A DNA stretch of 64,000 nt, taken from Planctomycetota bacterium. GTDB lineage: Bacteria; Planctomycetota; Phycisphaerae; Phycisphaerales; Zrk34. The notes beneath the pieces are model-generated. The model saw only the letters and a program-made list of their open reading frames with translations. It was not told the DNA's origin and did no database searches. The stretch lies in NCBI GenBank assembly GCA_016125255.1, contig WGMD01000002.1:434001-498000 (forward strand), in the 5' to 3' direction. A program made the position numbers and the translations under genes. The number at the start of each line of letters is the position of its first letter. Within the stretch, counting starts at the first letter, position 1. Positions 19,058-26,167 of this stretch are shown here, piece after piece.

Positions 19058-19615
19058 ATGTTCGGCACACGTACCTGCACGCTTCTTGCGGCTTTATTGA
19101 TGATGGGTCTGATGGCCGCCTGTTCGGATTACAAGTCCGACACCGAGGGCTCGACGCCGAAGATGAGTCTGGAGAAGGCGGCGATGAGCACGGTCGATCA
19201 GTACAAGAAGGCCGACTCGTCGCTCAAGAGGTTCTTCGACGGCGCCGCGGCGTACGCCGTGTTCCCCGAAGTCGCCAAAGGCGCGGCCGGCATCGGCGCG
19301 GCGCATGGCAACGGCGTCCTCTATGAAGGCGGTCAGATCGTCGGCTACACCGGCCTGAGTCAGGGCTCGATCGGCCTCCAGCTCGGCGGACAGACGTACA
19401 GCGAGCTGATCTTCTTCAAGGATAAGGCCGCCGTCGACGAGTTCAAGGGCGGCAACATGGAGTTCAGCGCCCAGGCCTCCGCCGTCGCCGCCGCCGAAGG
19501 CGCCGCCGCCAATGCCGACTACGCCCACGGCGTGGCAATCTTCACCCGCGGACAGCAGGGCCTGATGTTCGAAGCCAGCGTCGGCGGCCAGAAGTTCAGC
19601 TACAACGCCAAGTGA
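19058..19615 (+). CDS. SYLF (YSC84) domain lipoprotein
   Basis: This 185-aa protein has a type II signal peptide (lipobox LMAAC, Cys about residue 22), so it should be lipid-anchored. The SYLF/Ysc84 lipid-binding domain follows (AVFPEVAKGAAGIGAAHGNGVLYEGG...LQLGGQTYSELIFF). Bacterial members are periplasmic or outer-membrane lipid-binding proteins without a firm role. A strong TTTTGGAGGTG Shine-Dalgarno lies 7 bases before the ATG, and a TATAAT hexamer is found at 18958. The unusual strength of the ribosome-binding site suggests high expression. Confidence 0.92.
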   Translation: MFGTRTCTLLAALLMMGLMAACSDYKSDTEGSTPKMSLEKAAMSTVDQYKKADSSLKRFFDGAAAYAVFPEVAKGAAGIGAAHGNGVLYEGGQIVGYTGLSQGSIGLQLGGQTYSELIFFKDKAAVDEFKGGNMEFSAQASAVAAAEGAAANADYAHGVAIFTRGQQGLMFEASVGGQKFSYNAK

Positions 19616-19637
19616 TTCAATCCTCCCAACACCACCC

Positions 19638-19676
19638 CAGCGCCGATCGGCTTGCCCGGTCGGCGCTGTTGTTTTG
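19638..19676 (+). terminator. Rho-independent terminator after the SYLF gene
   Basis: The stem CAGCGCCGA / TCGGCGCTG with a GC-rich loop is followed by TTGTTTTG, 23 bases after the stop codon. Confidence 0.85.
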
Positions 19677-19702
19677 ATCTTGTGAATCACCGCGCTCGGC
19701 GA

Positions 19703-20917
19703 TCAGCTTTCGCGCCGAATCACCTTGCCCTGCCGGTACGCCATGTTGCCCATGTGCGCTCCCGCCGCCGCGAGGACGCCCGCTTCGGCCGGGGCGTTGG
19801 GTTTGTTCCGCGTGCGCACGCAGTCGAGCCACGTGCCCAGATGCAGCGCTTCGCCGTCGGGCACCTTGAAGAAGTCCGCCCCGCGCACGCCGTCGCTGTA
19901 GATCTGTTCCTTGTCTTCGATGCCGCGGTTGGGTTCGCCGTGCAGTTCGTAGCGACCGCGATCGAGATAGATCGTACCCTTCTCGCCCATGAGCGTCGTG
20001 CCCGCGCGCCCGTAGGTGCTCACGAACGTGCCTTCAAAATGAAGCTGAATCTTGCGCTCGCGATACTCGAAGAGCGTTTGAATCGTGTCGGGCGTTTCCC
20101 AGACGCCTTCGGTGGCGAAGTTCTGACCGATCGTCGTCGCGGTGTCGGGCAGCGGCAGGTCGAGCACCATGTTCACGCCGTCGAGCCAGTGCACCATCAG
20201 GTCGGTGAGAATCCCGTTGCCGAAGTCCCAGAACCACCGCCAGTCGAGCATGCGATACGCATCGAGCGGCTGCTGGGGCGCGTTGCCGCAGAAGCGCTGC
20301 CAGTCGACTTCCTCGGGTTTGACGTGCACATTGGGCTTGTTGAACGGCAGGAAGTTGCGGTTCCAGCTCATGTGAATCTTGTGCACCGGGCCGATGAGTC
20401 CCTCGGCGATGACCTGTTTGGCCCATGCGAACTGCGGCATGGAGCGCTGCTGCATCCCGACCTGCACGATGCGGTTGTGCTTGTTCTGCGCTTCGATCAC
20501 CGCGGCGCCCTCGGCGAGGTTGTGCGTCAGCGGCTTCTCGACGTAGACATCCTTGCCGGCGGCGCAGGCGTCGATCGTGATGGGCACGTGCCAGTGATCG
20601 GGCGTGGCGATGACGACGGCGTCGACATCCTTGCGGTCGAGCAGCGCGCGGTGATCGCGCGTCATGAAGGCCTTGCCGCCGGCCAGAAAATTCCCGGCCT
20701 GGGCGCGCGGGTCGTACACATCGCAGACCGCGACGATGTTGACCTTGTCCATCTTCTTGAGGGCGGGCATCAGCGCCCCGCGGGCGCGCCCGCCGCAGCC
20801 GATCACGCCGAGGTTGATCGTGTCGTTGGCGGCGTAACCGCGCGAGGCGACGGCGAGCGAGGCGGCCAGCGCGGCGGAGGATTGGATGAAATGACGACGC
20901 GAGAGGGAATCGGACAT
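19703..20917 (-). CDS. Gfo/Idh/MocA-family oxidoreductase with Tat signal
   Basis: This 404-aa exported NAD(P)-dependent sugar dehydrogenase-like protein begins with a Tat-type signal (SRRHFIQSSAALAASLAVAS). The Rossmann motif GVIGCGGRARG and the catalytic EKP motif (DVYVEKPLTHN) follow, then the planctomycete block SWNRNFLPFNKPNVHVKPEEVDW. Such proteins are numerous in planctomycetes and are thought to oxidise sugars or inositols from polysaccharide breakdown; the substrate is unknown. Start 20917 has GAGGAG upstream; the frame is open to 21007. Confidence 0.92.
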   Translation of the reverse strand: MSDSLSRRHFIQSSAALAASLAVASRGYAANDTINLGVIGCGGRARGALMPALKKMDKVNIVAVCDVYDPRAQAGNFLAGGKAFMTRDHRALLDRKDVDAVVIATPDHWHVPITIDACAAGKDVYVEKPLTHNLAEGAAVIEAQNKHNRIVQVGMQQRSMPQFAWAKQVIAEGLIGPVHKIHMSWNRNFLPFNKPNVHVKPEEVDWQRFCGNAPQQPLDAYRMLDWRWFWDFGNGILTDLMVHWLDGVNMVLDLPLPDTATTIGQNFATEGVWETPDTIQTLFEYRERKIQLHFEGTFVSTYGRAGTTLMGEKGTIYLDRGRYELHGEPNRGIEDKEQIYSDGVRGADFFKVPDGEALHLGTWLDCVRTRNKPNAPAEAGVLAAAGAHMGNMAYRQGKVIRRES

Positions 20918-21056
20918 GGCGGGCTCCTCATGAATGGAAAAATGCATTGTAACACATGAAATTTTCGAGGGACCCGAAAAAGAGATATAGCCGACGCTTA
21001 GGCGCATCGCGGTCGCCGATGACCGGCGCGATTTTCAAAAAAGATCAAAATTCCCG

Positions 21057-21084
21057 TTGAAATCCGCGGCGATCGGACCATAAT
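21057..21084 (+). promoter_or_regulatory. Sigma-70-type promoter for the second PEP-CTERM gene
   Basis: TTGAAA (21057-21062), a 16-base spacer and CATAAT (21079-21084) precede the ATG at 21122 by 38 bases. Confidence 0.55.
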
Positions 21085-21121
21085 CGAAACTGTTCCATCG
21101 CTTCACACAAAGGGGATCGAC

Positions 21122-21679
21122 ATGATGAAGCCCATCGCACTCACGCGTCTTGCGAGTCTGATCGTCCTTGCCGTCTGCGCGAGCTTCGTGCCGCGCGCGT
21201 CGGCGATCATGGTCCAGTATCAGGGATCGTGGTTCAACAATACGTTCATGTCCACCGGCGCCGCCGCGGCGACGCTCGATGTTTCGCTGCCGACGGTGAC
21301 GTTCGTCCTCGATCTCGACGGCAACGTCTTCGGCGGGTCCGACCCCGATGTGCTGACGCTCACCGGCACGGTGCAGGGCGATCTGAGCGTGCTGTTCGAT
21401 GACGTCATCGGCCATCCGACCTACGGCGACATCCTCGGCGCGACGCTCAGCAACACCGGCCAGTTCAACGCCACCGCCACGAATATCCCCGGCGGATTCA
21501 TCACCAGCACCGAAATCACCGGACTCGCCGGCCTGTCCGGCATCGCGCTTCAGTACATCGTCGACGGCCCCAACGGTCCGTTCGCCAACGGCGTCATCAA
21601 CATGCTGCCCATCCCGGAGCCGACGACCGCAGCGATCGTCCTCCTCGGCGCCGGCGCGATGTTCCGCAGGCGCCGCTGA
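21122..21679 (+). CDS. PEP-CTERM sorting-domain exported protein
   Basis: This 185-aa protein has a signal peptide ending near PRASA, a beta-rich middle of about 120 residues without a recognised domain, and a canonical C-terminal PEP-CTERM signal (LPIPEPTTAAIVLLGAGAMFRRRR). It should be exported, cleaved and anchored by exosortase. It stands alone with its own promoter-like sequence and is followed within 15 bases by an AT-rich palindromic repeat. Confidence 0.88.
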   Translation: MMKPIALTRLASLIVLAVCASFVPRASAIMVQYQGSWFNNTFMSTGAAAATLDVSLPTVTFVLDLDGNVFGGSDPDVLTLTGTVQGDLSVLFDDVIGHPTYGDILGATLSNTGQFNATATNIPGGFITSTEITGLAGLSGIALQYIVDGPNGPFANGVINMLPIPEPTTAAIVLLGAGAMFRRRR

Positions 21680-21693
21680 ACGCGCGGTCTGAT

Positions 21694-21764
21694 ATGACCA
21701 ATGACAATTGCCGAATGCCTAATGACCAATGCATTGGTCATTAGGCATTTGTCATTGGTCATTG
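21694..21764 (+). repeat. AT-rich palindromic repeat, copy 2
   Basis: This has the same architecture as 16047-16124 but one CCTAATG word shorter. It starts ATATGACCAATGAC and ends with the tail GGCACAAAGCCGA. It lies between convergent genes and is the clearest copy of the family. Confidence 0.9.
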
Positions 21765-21802
21765 AAAGGCACAAAGCCGAATCGCCTGTGCCCGTGCCGC
21801 CC

Positions 21803-22894
21803 TCACATGGGATCATCAAACAACCCGCCCTGCCGCTCGGTTCGCACGGCGGCGCGGATCAGGTCGTGGACGAACTTCATCTTTCCCGCGACCGGCCGGC
21901 TGAAGACTTCGGGCACCAGATCGGTCAGGCCCATCGCGCGGTTCATCTCGTTGAACATGACGCCGAGCTTTTCGTAGCGCTCGAGCATCGGATCGAGTTC
22001 CGCATGGCGCGGGTCGACGGCGTAGAGGCCCATGTTCCCCGCCGTATCCAGCACGCTCACCACGTCCAGATACGTGGCGAACGTCTCGGCGAAATCCTCC
22101 CACGGGTGCATGCTCGCGTAGGCGCTGACGAACCGGGCGCGCCAGTCGGGCGCGGGGCCCTGCTGATAGTAGTTCTGCCGGGCGTTCTCATAGCTGATCG
22201 CGCGATGGTCGCCGAACGCGGCGGCGAAGGCGTCTTCGCATCGGCCCGATACGAGCATCTGCCAGTAGTAGTGCGAGATTTCATGGCGGAAGTGCCCGAT
22301 GATCGTGCGATGCGCTTCATCGAAGGCGACACGCAGTTTCTCGCGCTCGACCGGCTCGGCCTCGCGCAGGTTGATCGTGATCTTGCCGTCGAGGTGGCCC
22401 GTGTGCACCTGTTCATGCTGGCCGAAGCTGAACCAGTTCTGACGGACGATCGAAGCGTCGGCCTTGAAGTCGAATGACAGAGGCGGATGCACGCCGTCCG
22501 ACGCCGTCCCGTAGGGCAGGCCCAGCAGGTCGAGTGTGTAGAGCAGGCGGCGTTTGCCCTGCTCAAGCCGATACCACCGCTGCCGATTTTCCGCCACGGT
22601 CAGATCGGGAATCGTCTGATTGAATCGGCAGTAATCGCACAGCGCCCCCGGAGCCGTGCCCTGCACATCGCTCACCACGCACCGATTGCACACGTTCTCG
22701 ACCGCGTAGTTGTGACACTTGATCAGGGCCGCCCGGCAGTACCCGCAGCGCGTCGCCCCGCCGTCCGCATCCACATCGAGCGACCGAATCGCGCGGCAGA
22801 TCGGGCACCACCCCACATCGCGCCCGCAGGCCAGGCACTGACTGTTCTCAAAAAACAACCGCGCGCCGCATGTACATTCAAACGTCTTCATCAA
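21803..22894 (-). CDS. Putative zinc-binding metallopeptidase with zinc-ribbon N-terminus
   Basis: This 363-aa protein begins with Cys pairs forming zinc ribbons (CTCGARLFFENSQCLACG; CPICR; CGYC; CNRC; CDYC). It continues with a peptidase domain carrying HEISH (FRHEISHYYW), the gluzincin-type metal site, and ends with LVPEVFSRPVAGKMKFVHDLI. This matches the family annotated as putative zinc-binding metallopeptidase (Peptidase_Mx-like). Substrate and role are unknown. It has no signal peptide and is probably cytoplasmic. Confidence 0.88.
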   Translation of the reverse strand: MMKTFECTCGARLFFENSQCLACGRDVGWCPICRAIRSLDVDADGGATRCGYCRAALIKCHNYAVENVCNRCVVSDVQGTAPGALCDYCRFNQTIPDLTVAENRQRWYRLEQGKRRLLYTLDLLGLPYGTASDGVHPPLSFDFKADASIVRQNWFSFGQHEQVHTGHLDGKITINLREAEPVEREKLRVAFDEAHRTIIGHFRHEISHYYWQMLVSGRCEDAFAAAFGDHRAISYENARQNYYQQGPAPDWRARFVSAYASMHPWEDFAETFATYLDVVSVLDTAGNMGLYAVDPRHAELDPMLERYEKLGVMFNEMNRAMGLTDLVPEVFSRPVAGKMKFVHDLIRAAVRTERQGGLFDDPM

Positions 22895-22941
22895 TGGGCA
22901 TCATATCGCGCGAGACGATTCGGAGGCGCGCGCGACCGAAG

Positions 22942-22969
22942 CGCCGGGCGTTGCCCGGCCGCTAAACGG
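22942..22969 (-). repeat. CCGTTTAGCG-type REP hairpin, copy 1
   Basis: On the minus strand CCGTTTAGCGGCCGGGC is followed by a short loop and GCCCGG. It lies about 9 bases after the metallophosphoesterase stop codon. A second copy overlaps the rph stop at 25045-25071. Confidence 0.7.
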
Positions 22970-22977
22970 GGGAACGG

Positions 22978-23898
22978 TCAGGCGCGCCAGGGGAGGGTGG
23001 CGGAGCGGTCGTGGTCGGGGTGTTGTTTGTCGAGGCAGTGGAGGGTCAGGGTCATGGCGTTGTCGGCGAGTTGGGCGCTGACCCAGCCGTTGGGTTGGCC
23101 GGCGGAGAAGACGTAGGCGGTGGGCGGGAGGTTGATGAGGTGGATGCCGTCGCGTTGGTCGAGGGACCAGTGATGGGTGTGGCCGAAGATGAAGGCCTTG
23201 ACGTGACGGCGCGGGGCCAGGACATCGAAGAGCGCGGCGGTGTCGGTGAGCCCGCTGATCTTCGGGCCGGAGAGCGCTTCGGGGGAGGCCCACTGGGGAT
23301 TGTGATGGGCGTAGATGACGGCGGGTTTATCGGCGTGGGCGTCGAGGGCCTTGGCGAGCCAGGCGAGCTGCGGTTCGCCCATGACGCCGGGCGTGGAGTT
23401 GGTTTTGTCGAGGGTGTCGAGCATGAACCAGTTGACGCGCGGGGTCATGAGCACGGTCACGCGGCGGCCCGGCACCGGCTCGTCCGACGGTCGGTAGTGG
23501 GTCATGCTCGCCAGAATCGTGTCGCGGTTGTCGTGATTGCCCAAGTTCAGATGCAGGGGCAGCCCGGCCTGCCGCAGCGGATCGAGCAGCGTCGCCAGGT
23601 GCGCATAATCTTCGGGCAGGCCCTTGGTGAATGCGCAGTCGCCATTGACGAGCACCGCGGCGGGCTTCGTCGGCAGCGCGAGCAACTCGTCGGACACACG
23701 CTTGAAATTGTCGGTCATGTTCGCATTACGCGAAACCATGTCGGGCGTCGCCGGAATGTGCGTATCGGAAAGCAGCGCGAACAGATCGGCGTCCGCATCC
23801 GCCGCCTGCACGTACCGCAGCGCCAAAAGCCCCGGCACCGACGCGGCGGCAACCTGCAAAAACCGGCGGCGGGAAATCGGCGGTACGTGAACGCTCAT
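22978..23898 (-). CDS. Exported metallophosphoesterase
   Basis: This 306-aa calcineurin-like phosphoesterase carries a Tat signal (SRRRFLQVAAASVPGLLALR). All metal-binding blocks are present: SDTHIP, GDCAF, GNHDNR, YAHHNP and FGHTHHW. It is predicted to be a periplasmic phosphatase or phosphodiesterase; the substrate is not evident. The start has an SD-like GGAG in GCCAAAGTCAGGAGTC. A REP-like hairpin follows the stop. Confidence 0.92.
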   Translation of the reverse strand: MSVHVPPISRRRFLQVAAASVPGLLALRYVQAADADADLFALLSDTHIPATPDMVSRNANMTDNFKRVSDELLALPTKPAAVLVNGDCAFTKGLPEDYAHLATLLDPLRQAGLPLHLNLGNHDNRDTILASMTHYRPSDEPVPGRRVTVLMTPRVNWFMLDTLDKTNSTPGVMGEPQLAWLAKALDAHADKPAVIYAHHNPQWASPEALSGPKISGLTDTAALFDVLAPRRHVKAFIFGHTHHWSLDQRDGIHLINLPPTAYVFSAGQPNGWVSAQLADNAMTLTLHCLDKQHPDHDRSATLPWRA

Positions 23899-23925
23899 GA
23901 TGCGACTCCTGACTTTGGCTCTACT

Positions 23926-24001
23926 TGACCAATGACAAATACCTCTTGCCTAATGACCAATGCATTTGCCATTAGGCATGAGGTATTTGTCATTGGTCAT
24001 A
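23926..24001 (-). repeat. AT-rich palindromic repeat, copy 3
   Basis: This is the same family as 16047-16124 and 21694-21764, in opposite orientation (read on the minus strand it begins ATATGACCAATGAC). It is diverged in sequence, yet both arms have changed together (CCTCTTGCC/GGCATGAGG), so pairing is mostly kept. Confidence 0.88.
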
Positions 24002-24034
24002 TCGAACGGGCCTTCCGCACGCGCTTCCTCCACT

Positions 24035-24499
24035 TCATTTCACGTTCAGCATCATTTTCGAAAAGTGTTCATGATCCGACCCGCTGTGCAGCGAAGTGAC
24101 GAAGATCAGGTATTGGCCCGGGTCGTGAATTTGCAGCTTCTGGCGCAGGCCCGCCATGCCCTGCGGCTTGAAGTTCACCTGAAATTCGCCGTCGAGAATC
24201 TTCGGGTCGGCGGTAGTGTTGTTGGTGTTGTTCTGGCGGGTGATCGAATAGTGGACGCCGACGTCTTTGCGGATCTTGTGCGGATAGACGTTGGTCATCG
24301 TGAACTGGAAGATGAACGTCTGATCGTGGGTCACGTCGATCGTCGGAATTTCATTCTCCGCGTTCGGGTCGTCGTGCGGATCGGTGTAGGAAGTCTTCAC
24401 TTCCGAACCGGCTTCGACGGTGATGCGCACATCAAAATGCTCCGCGCGGGCGATCGAGGCGGCGCACAACACCATGAGCAGCGCGAGCGGTCGTTTCAT
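24035..24499 (-). CDS. Small exported protein of unknown function
   Basis: This 154-aa protein has a clear signal peptide (MKRPLALLMVLCAASIARA). The mature part is beta-rich, with HFDVRITVEAGSEVKTSY at the start and DPGQYLIFVTSLHSGSDHEHFSKMML near the end. I do not recognise a family. Its start overlaps the previous gene's stop (ATGA). Both proteins have a DPGQYLIFVTS / EPGAYRVQIET-type block followed by a His-rich HEH segment, so they look like paralogues forming one two-gene operon. Confidence 0.75.
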   Translation of the reverse strand: MKRPLALLMVLCAASIARAEHFDVRITVEAGSEVKTSYTDPHDDPNAENEIPTIDVTHDQTFIFQFTMTNVYPHKIRKDVGVHYSITRQNNTNNTTADPKILDGEFQVNFKPQGMAGLRQKLQIHDPGQYLIFVTSLHSGSDHEHFSKMMLNVK

Positions 24500-24996
24500 T
24501 TGTCCGCCTCCACGATGATGTCCATCACGCTCGCGTGCTCGTGCTGATGCTGACGGGCGGCGTCGAGTGTTTCGATCTGGACGCGGTAGGCGCCCGGCTC
24601 GTCGATGCGGAAGGGCATGTCGGCGGAGGTCGCGTCGCCGGGCTCGAAGTCCATCGACACGGCGCTCTCGACGGCGACGTTCTTCTTGCTCAGGTCCGGC
24701 TCGGTGCGGTCGCCGACGTGGTCCTCGCCGGCGATGTAGAAATGCACAAGCATGTTGGGGATTTTCTGATCGGAGATGCAGGAGACTTTCCAGTGGGCGG
24801 CGGCGAGCTGGCCGACTTTGAGGTGAAGCACGGGGCGAGGGACAAGCGGGTCGGCAAGCTTGGCGCCATCCGCTTCGACGCCCGATTGCCTGGCGTCACC
24901 GGCGGAGAGGTCGAGTTGGGCTTTGAATTCGTCGGCGCGGGCGAGGGGAGAGAACAGCGCGATGAGGAGGAGGGATAGTGGGAGGCGTTGGGACAT
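24496..24996 (-). CDS. Small exported protein of unknown function, paralogue of its neighbour
   Basis: This 166-aa protein has a signal peptide (MSQRLPLSLLLIALFSPLARA) and a beta-rich mature domain ending in DEPGAYRVQIETLD...HQHEHASVMDIIVEA. The His cluster near the C-terminus could bind a metal, but this is a guess. The start at 24996 has GGAG upstream. The gene overlaps the next by 4 bases, so the two are translated together. No known family recognised. Confidence 0.75.
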   Translation of the reverse strand: MSQRLPLSLLLIALFSPLARADEFKAQLDLSAGDARQSGVEADGAKLADPLVPRPVLHLKVGQLAAAHWKVSCISDQKIPNMLVHFYIAGEDHVGDRTEPDLSKKNVAVESAVSMDFEPGDATSADMPFRIDEPGAYRVQIETLDAARQHQHEHASVMDIIVEADK

Positions 24997-25044
24997 GGCG
25001 CGCTCCGTCGTGAGGGAAGTGGTTGCGCCATTATAGAGGAGAAC

Positions 25045-25071
25045 GCGGGGCGGTGCCCCGTCGCTAAACGG
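25045..25071 (-). repeat. CCGTTTAGCG-type REP hairpin, copy 2
   Basis: On the minus strand CCGTTTAGCGACGGGGC folds with GCCCCG. Its TTTAG supplies the rph stop codon, so the last residues of RNase PH may be repeat-derived. Compare 22942-22969. Confidence 0.7.
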
Positions 25072-25777
25072 CAAGAGCCTTGCGTTGGGCGGACAGGAGC
25101 TTAGTGATGCCGCGGGAGGCGAGGTTCAGGAGGGTGTCGAGTTGTTTGCGGGTGAAGGTGGTTTGCTCGCCGGTGCCCTGGATTTCGATGAACTGTCGGC
25201 GGTGGTTCATGACGACGTTGAGGTCAACGTCGGCGTTGGAATCGAGGGCGTAGTCGAGGTCGAGGTAAGGTTTGGCATCGATGAGGCCGACGGAGACGGC
25301 GGCGACGGGGCCGAGGATGGGGTTTTGATGGATGATGTTCTCACGACGGGCGAAGGCGAGGGCGTCGGCGAGGGCGACGTAGGCGCCGGTGATGGAGGCG
25401 GTGCGTGTGCCGCCGTCGGCTTGGAGGACATCGCAGTCGCAGGTGATGGCGACCCCCGGAAGTTTTTCGAGATTCACGGCGGCGCGCAACGAGCGGCCGA
25501 TGAGGCGTTGGATTTCGGTGGCACGGGAGTTGGGGCCACGCTTTTGGCGGTCGGGGGTGGAGCCGGGGAGCATGTTGTACTCGGCGGTGACCCAACCACG
25601 GGTGAACTGTCCGGTGTTGGGATCGCGGGGGAGCCAGTTGGGGGGCGTGGTGCTGAGGGTTGCGGTGCAGAGGACGCGGGTTTGTCCCATTTCGATGAGG
25701 ACGGAGCCGGGGGCGGCGGTGGGGTAATGGCGGGTGATTTTGACGGGGCGGAGCTGATTGGGGCGGCGTTTGGGCAT
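25064..25777 (-). CDS. rph: Ribonuclease PH
   Basis: This 237-aa phosphorolytic 3'-5' exoribonuclease trims tRNA 3' ends. The family sequence is intact: RPVKITRHYPTAAPGSVLIE, RGWVTAEYNMLPGST, then ADGGTRTASITGAYVALADA and VDLNVVMN. The frame stays open far upstream, but that part is antisense to fusA and not protein-like. The ATG at 25777 begins the conserved MPKRRPNQLRPV. The gene is divergent from fusA. Confidence 0.95.
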   Translation of the reverse strand: MPKRRPNQLRPVKITRHYPTAAPGSVLIEMGQTRVLCTATLSTTPPNWLPRDPNTGQFTRGWVTAEYNMLPGSTPDRQKRGPNSRATEIQRLIGRSLRAAVNLEKLPGVAITCDCDVLQADGGTRTASITGAYVALADALAFARRENIIHQNPILGPVAAVSVGLIDAKPYLDLDYALDSNADVDLNVVMNHRRQFIEIQGTGEQTTFTRKQLDTLLNLASRGITKLLSAQRKALAV

Positions 25778-26167
25778 GATCTGATGGGTCCGGGGGTTGT
25801 GATCACTTGGCGAAGGCGCCCGTATCCGGGGCTCTGCTGCGCTGAGCCCTCGACTACAGGGGAAGCGGAATTGTAACCGAAAGTTGCTTGACGGGTCAGA
25901 AAACGAGGGGTATGCTTTTGGGCTACCCCGAGCGGCTGCGCTCCGGGGATTTTGAGCGATCCGCGCGTCCCGCAAGGGCATGAGGGCCATCGCTTTGTAT
26001 CGAGGAAATCCAATCCGCTGAACCCGCCGATCGGCATGCGTCCATCGGGTCGGGACCGATGGACGGGCCTTCGCCGGGCGTGACCCCCACGTCAATCCAT
26101 CGTTCAAGACCCGCCAACGCACCGAGCGTGCGGCGAACGGCATCCTTCTTTTTTCACGAGATCGACC
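25778..26167. other. Intergenic region between rph and fusA
   Basis: This gap holds the fusA promoter (25888-25916) and a hairpin (CCCCGAGCG / CGCTCCGGGG, about 25926-25948) in the presumed fusA leader. About 220 further bases show no gene. The long leader (about 250 bases) could carry regulation, but no known riboswitch or ribosomal-protein site is recognised. Confidence 0.5.
25888..25916 (+). promoter_or_regulatory. Sigma-70-type promoter upstream of fusA
   Basis: TTGACG (25888-25893), exactly 17 bases, then TATGCT (25911-25916). It is the best match in the rph-fusA gap, about 250 bases before the start codon. Confidence 0.6.
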
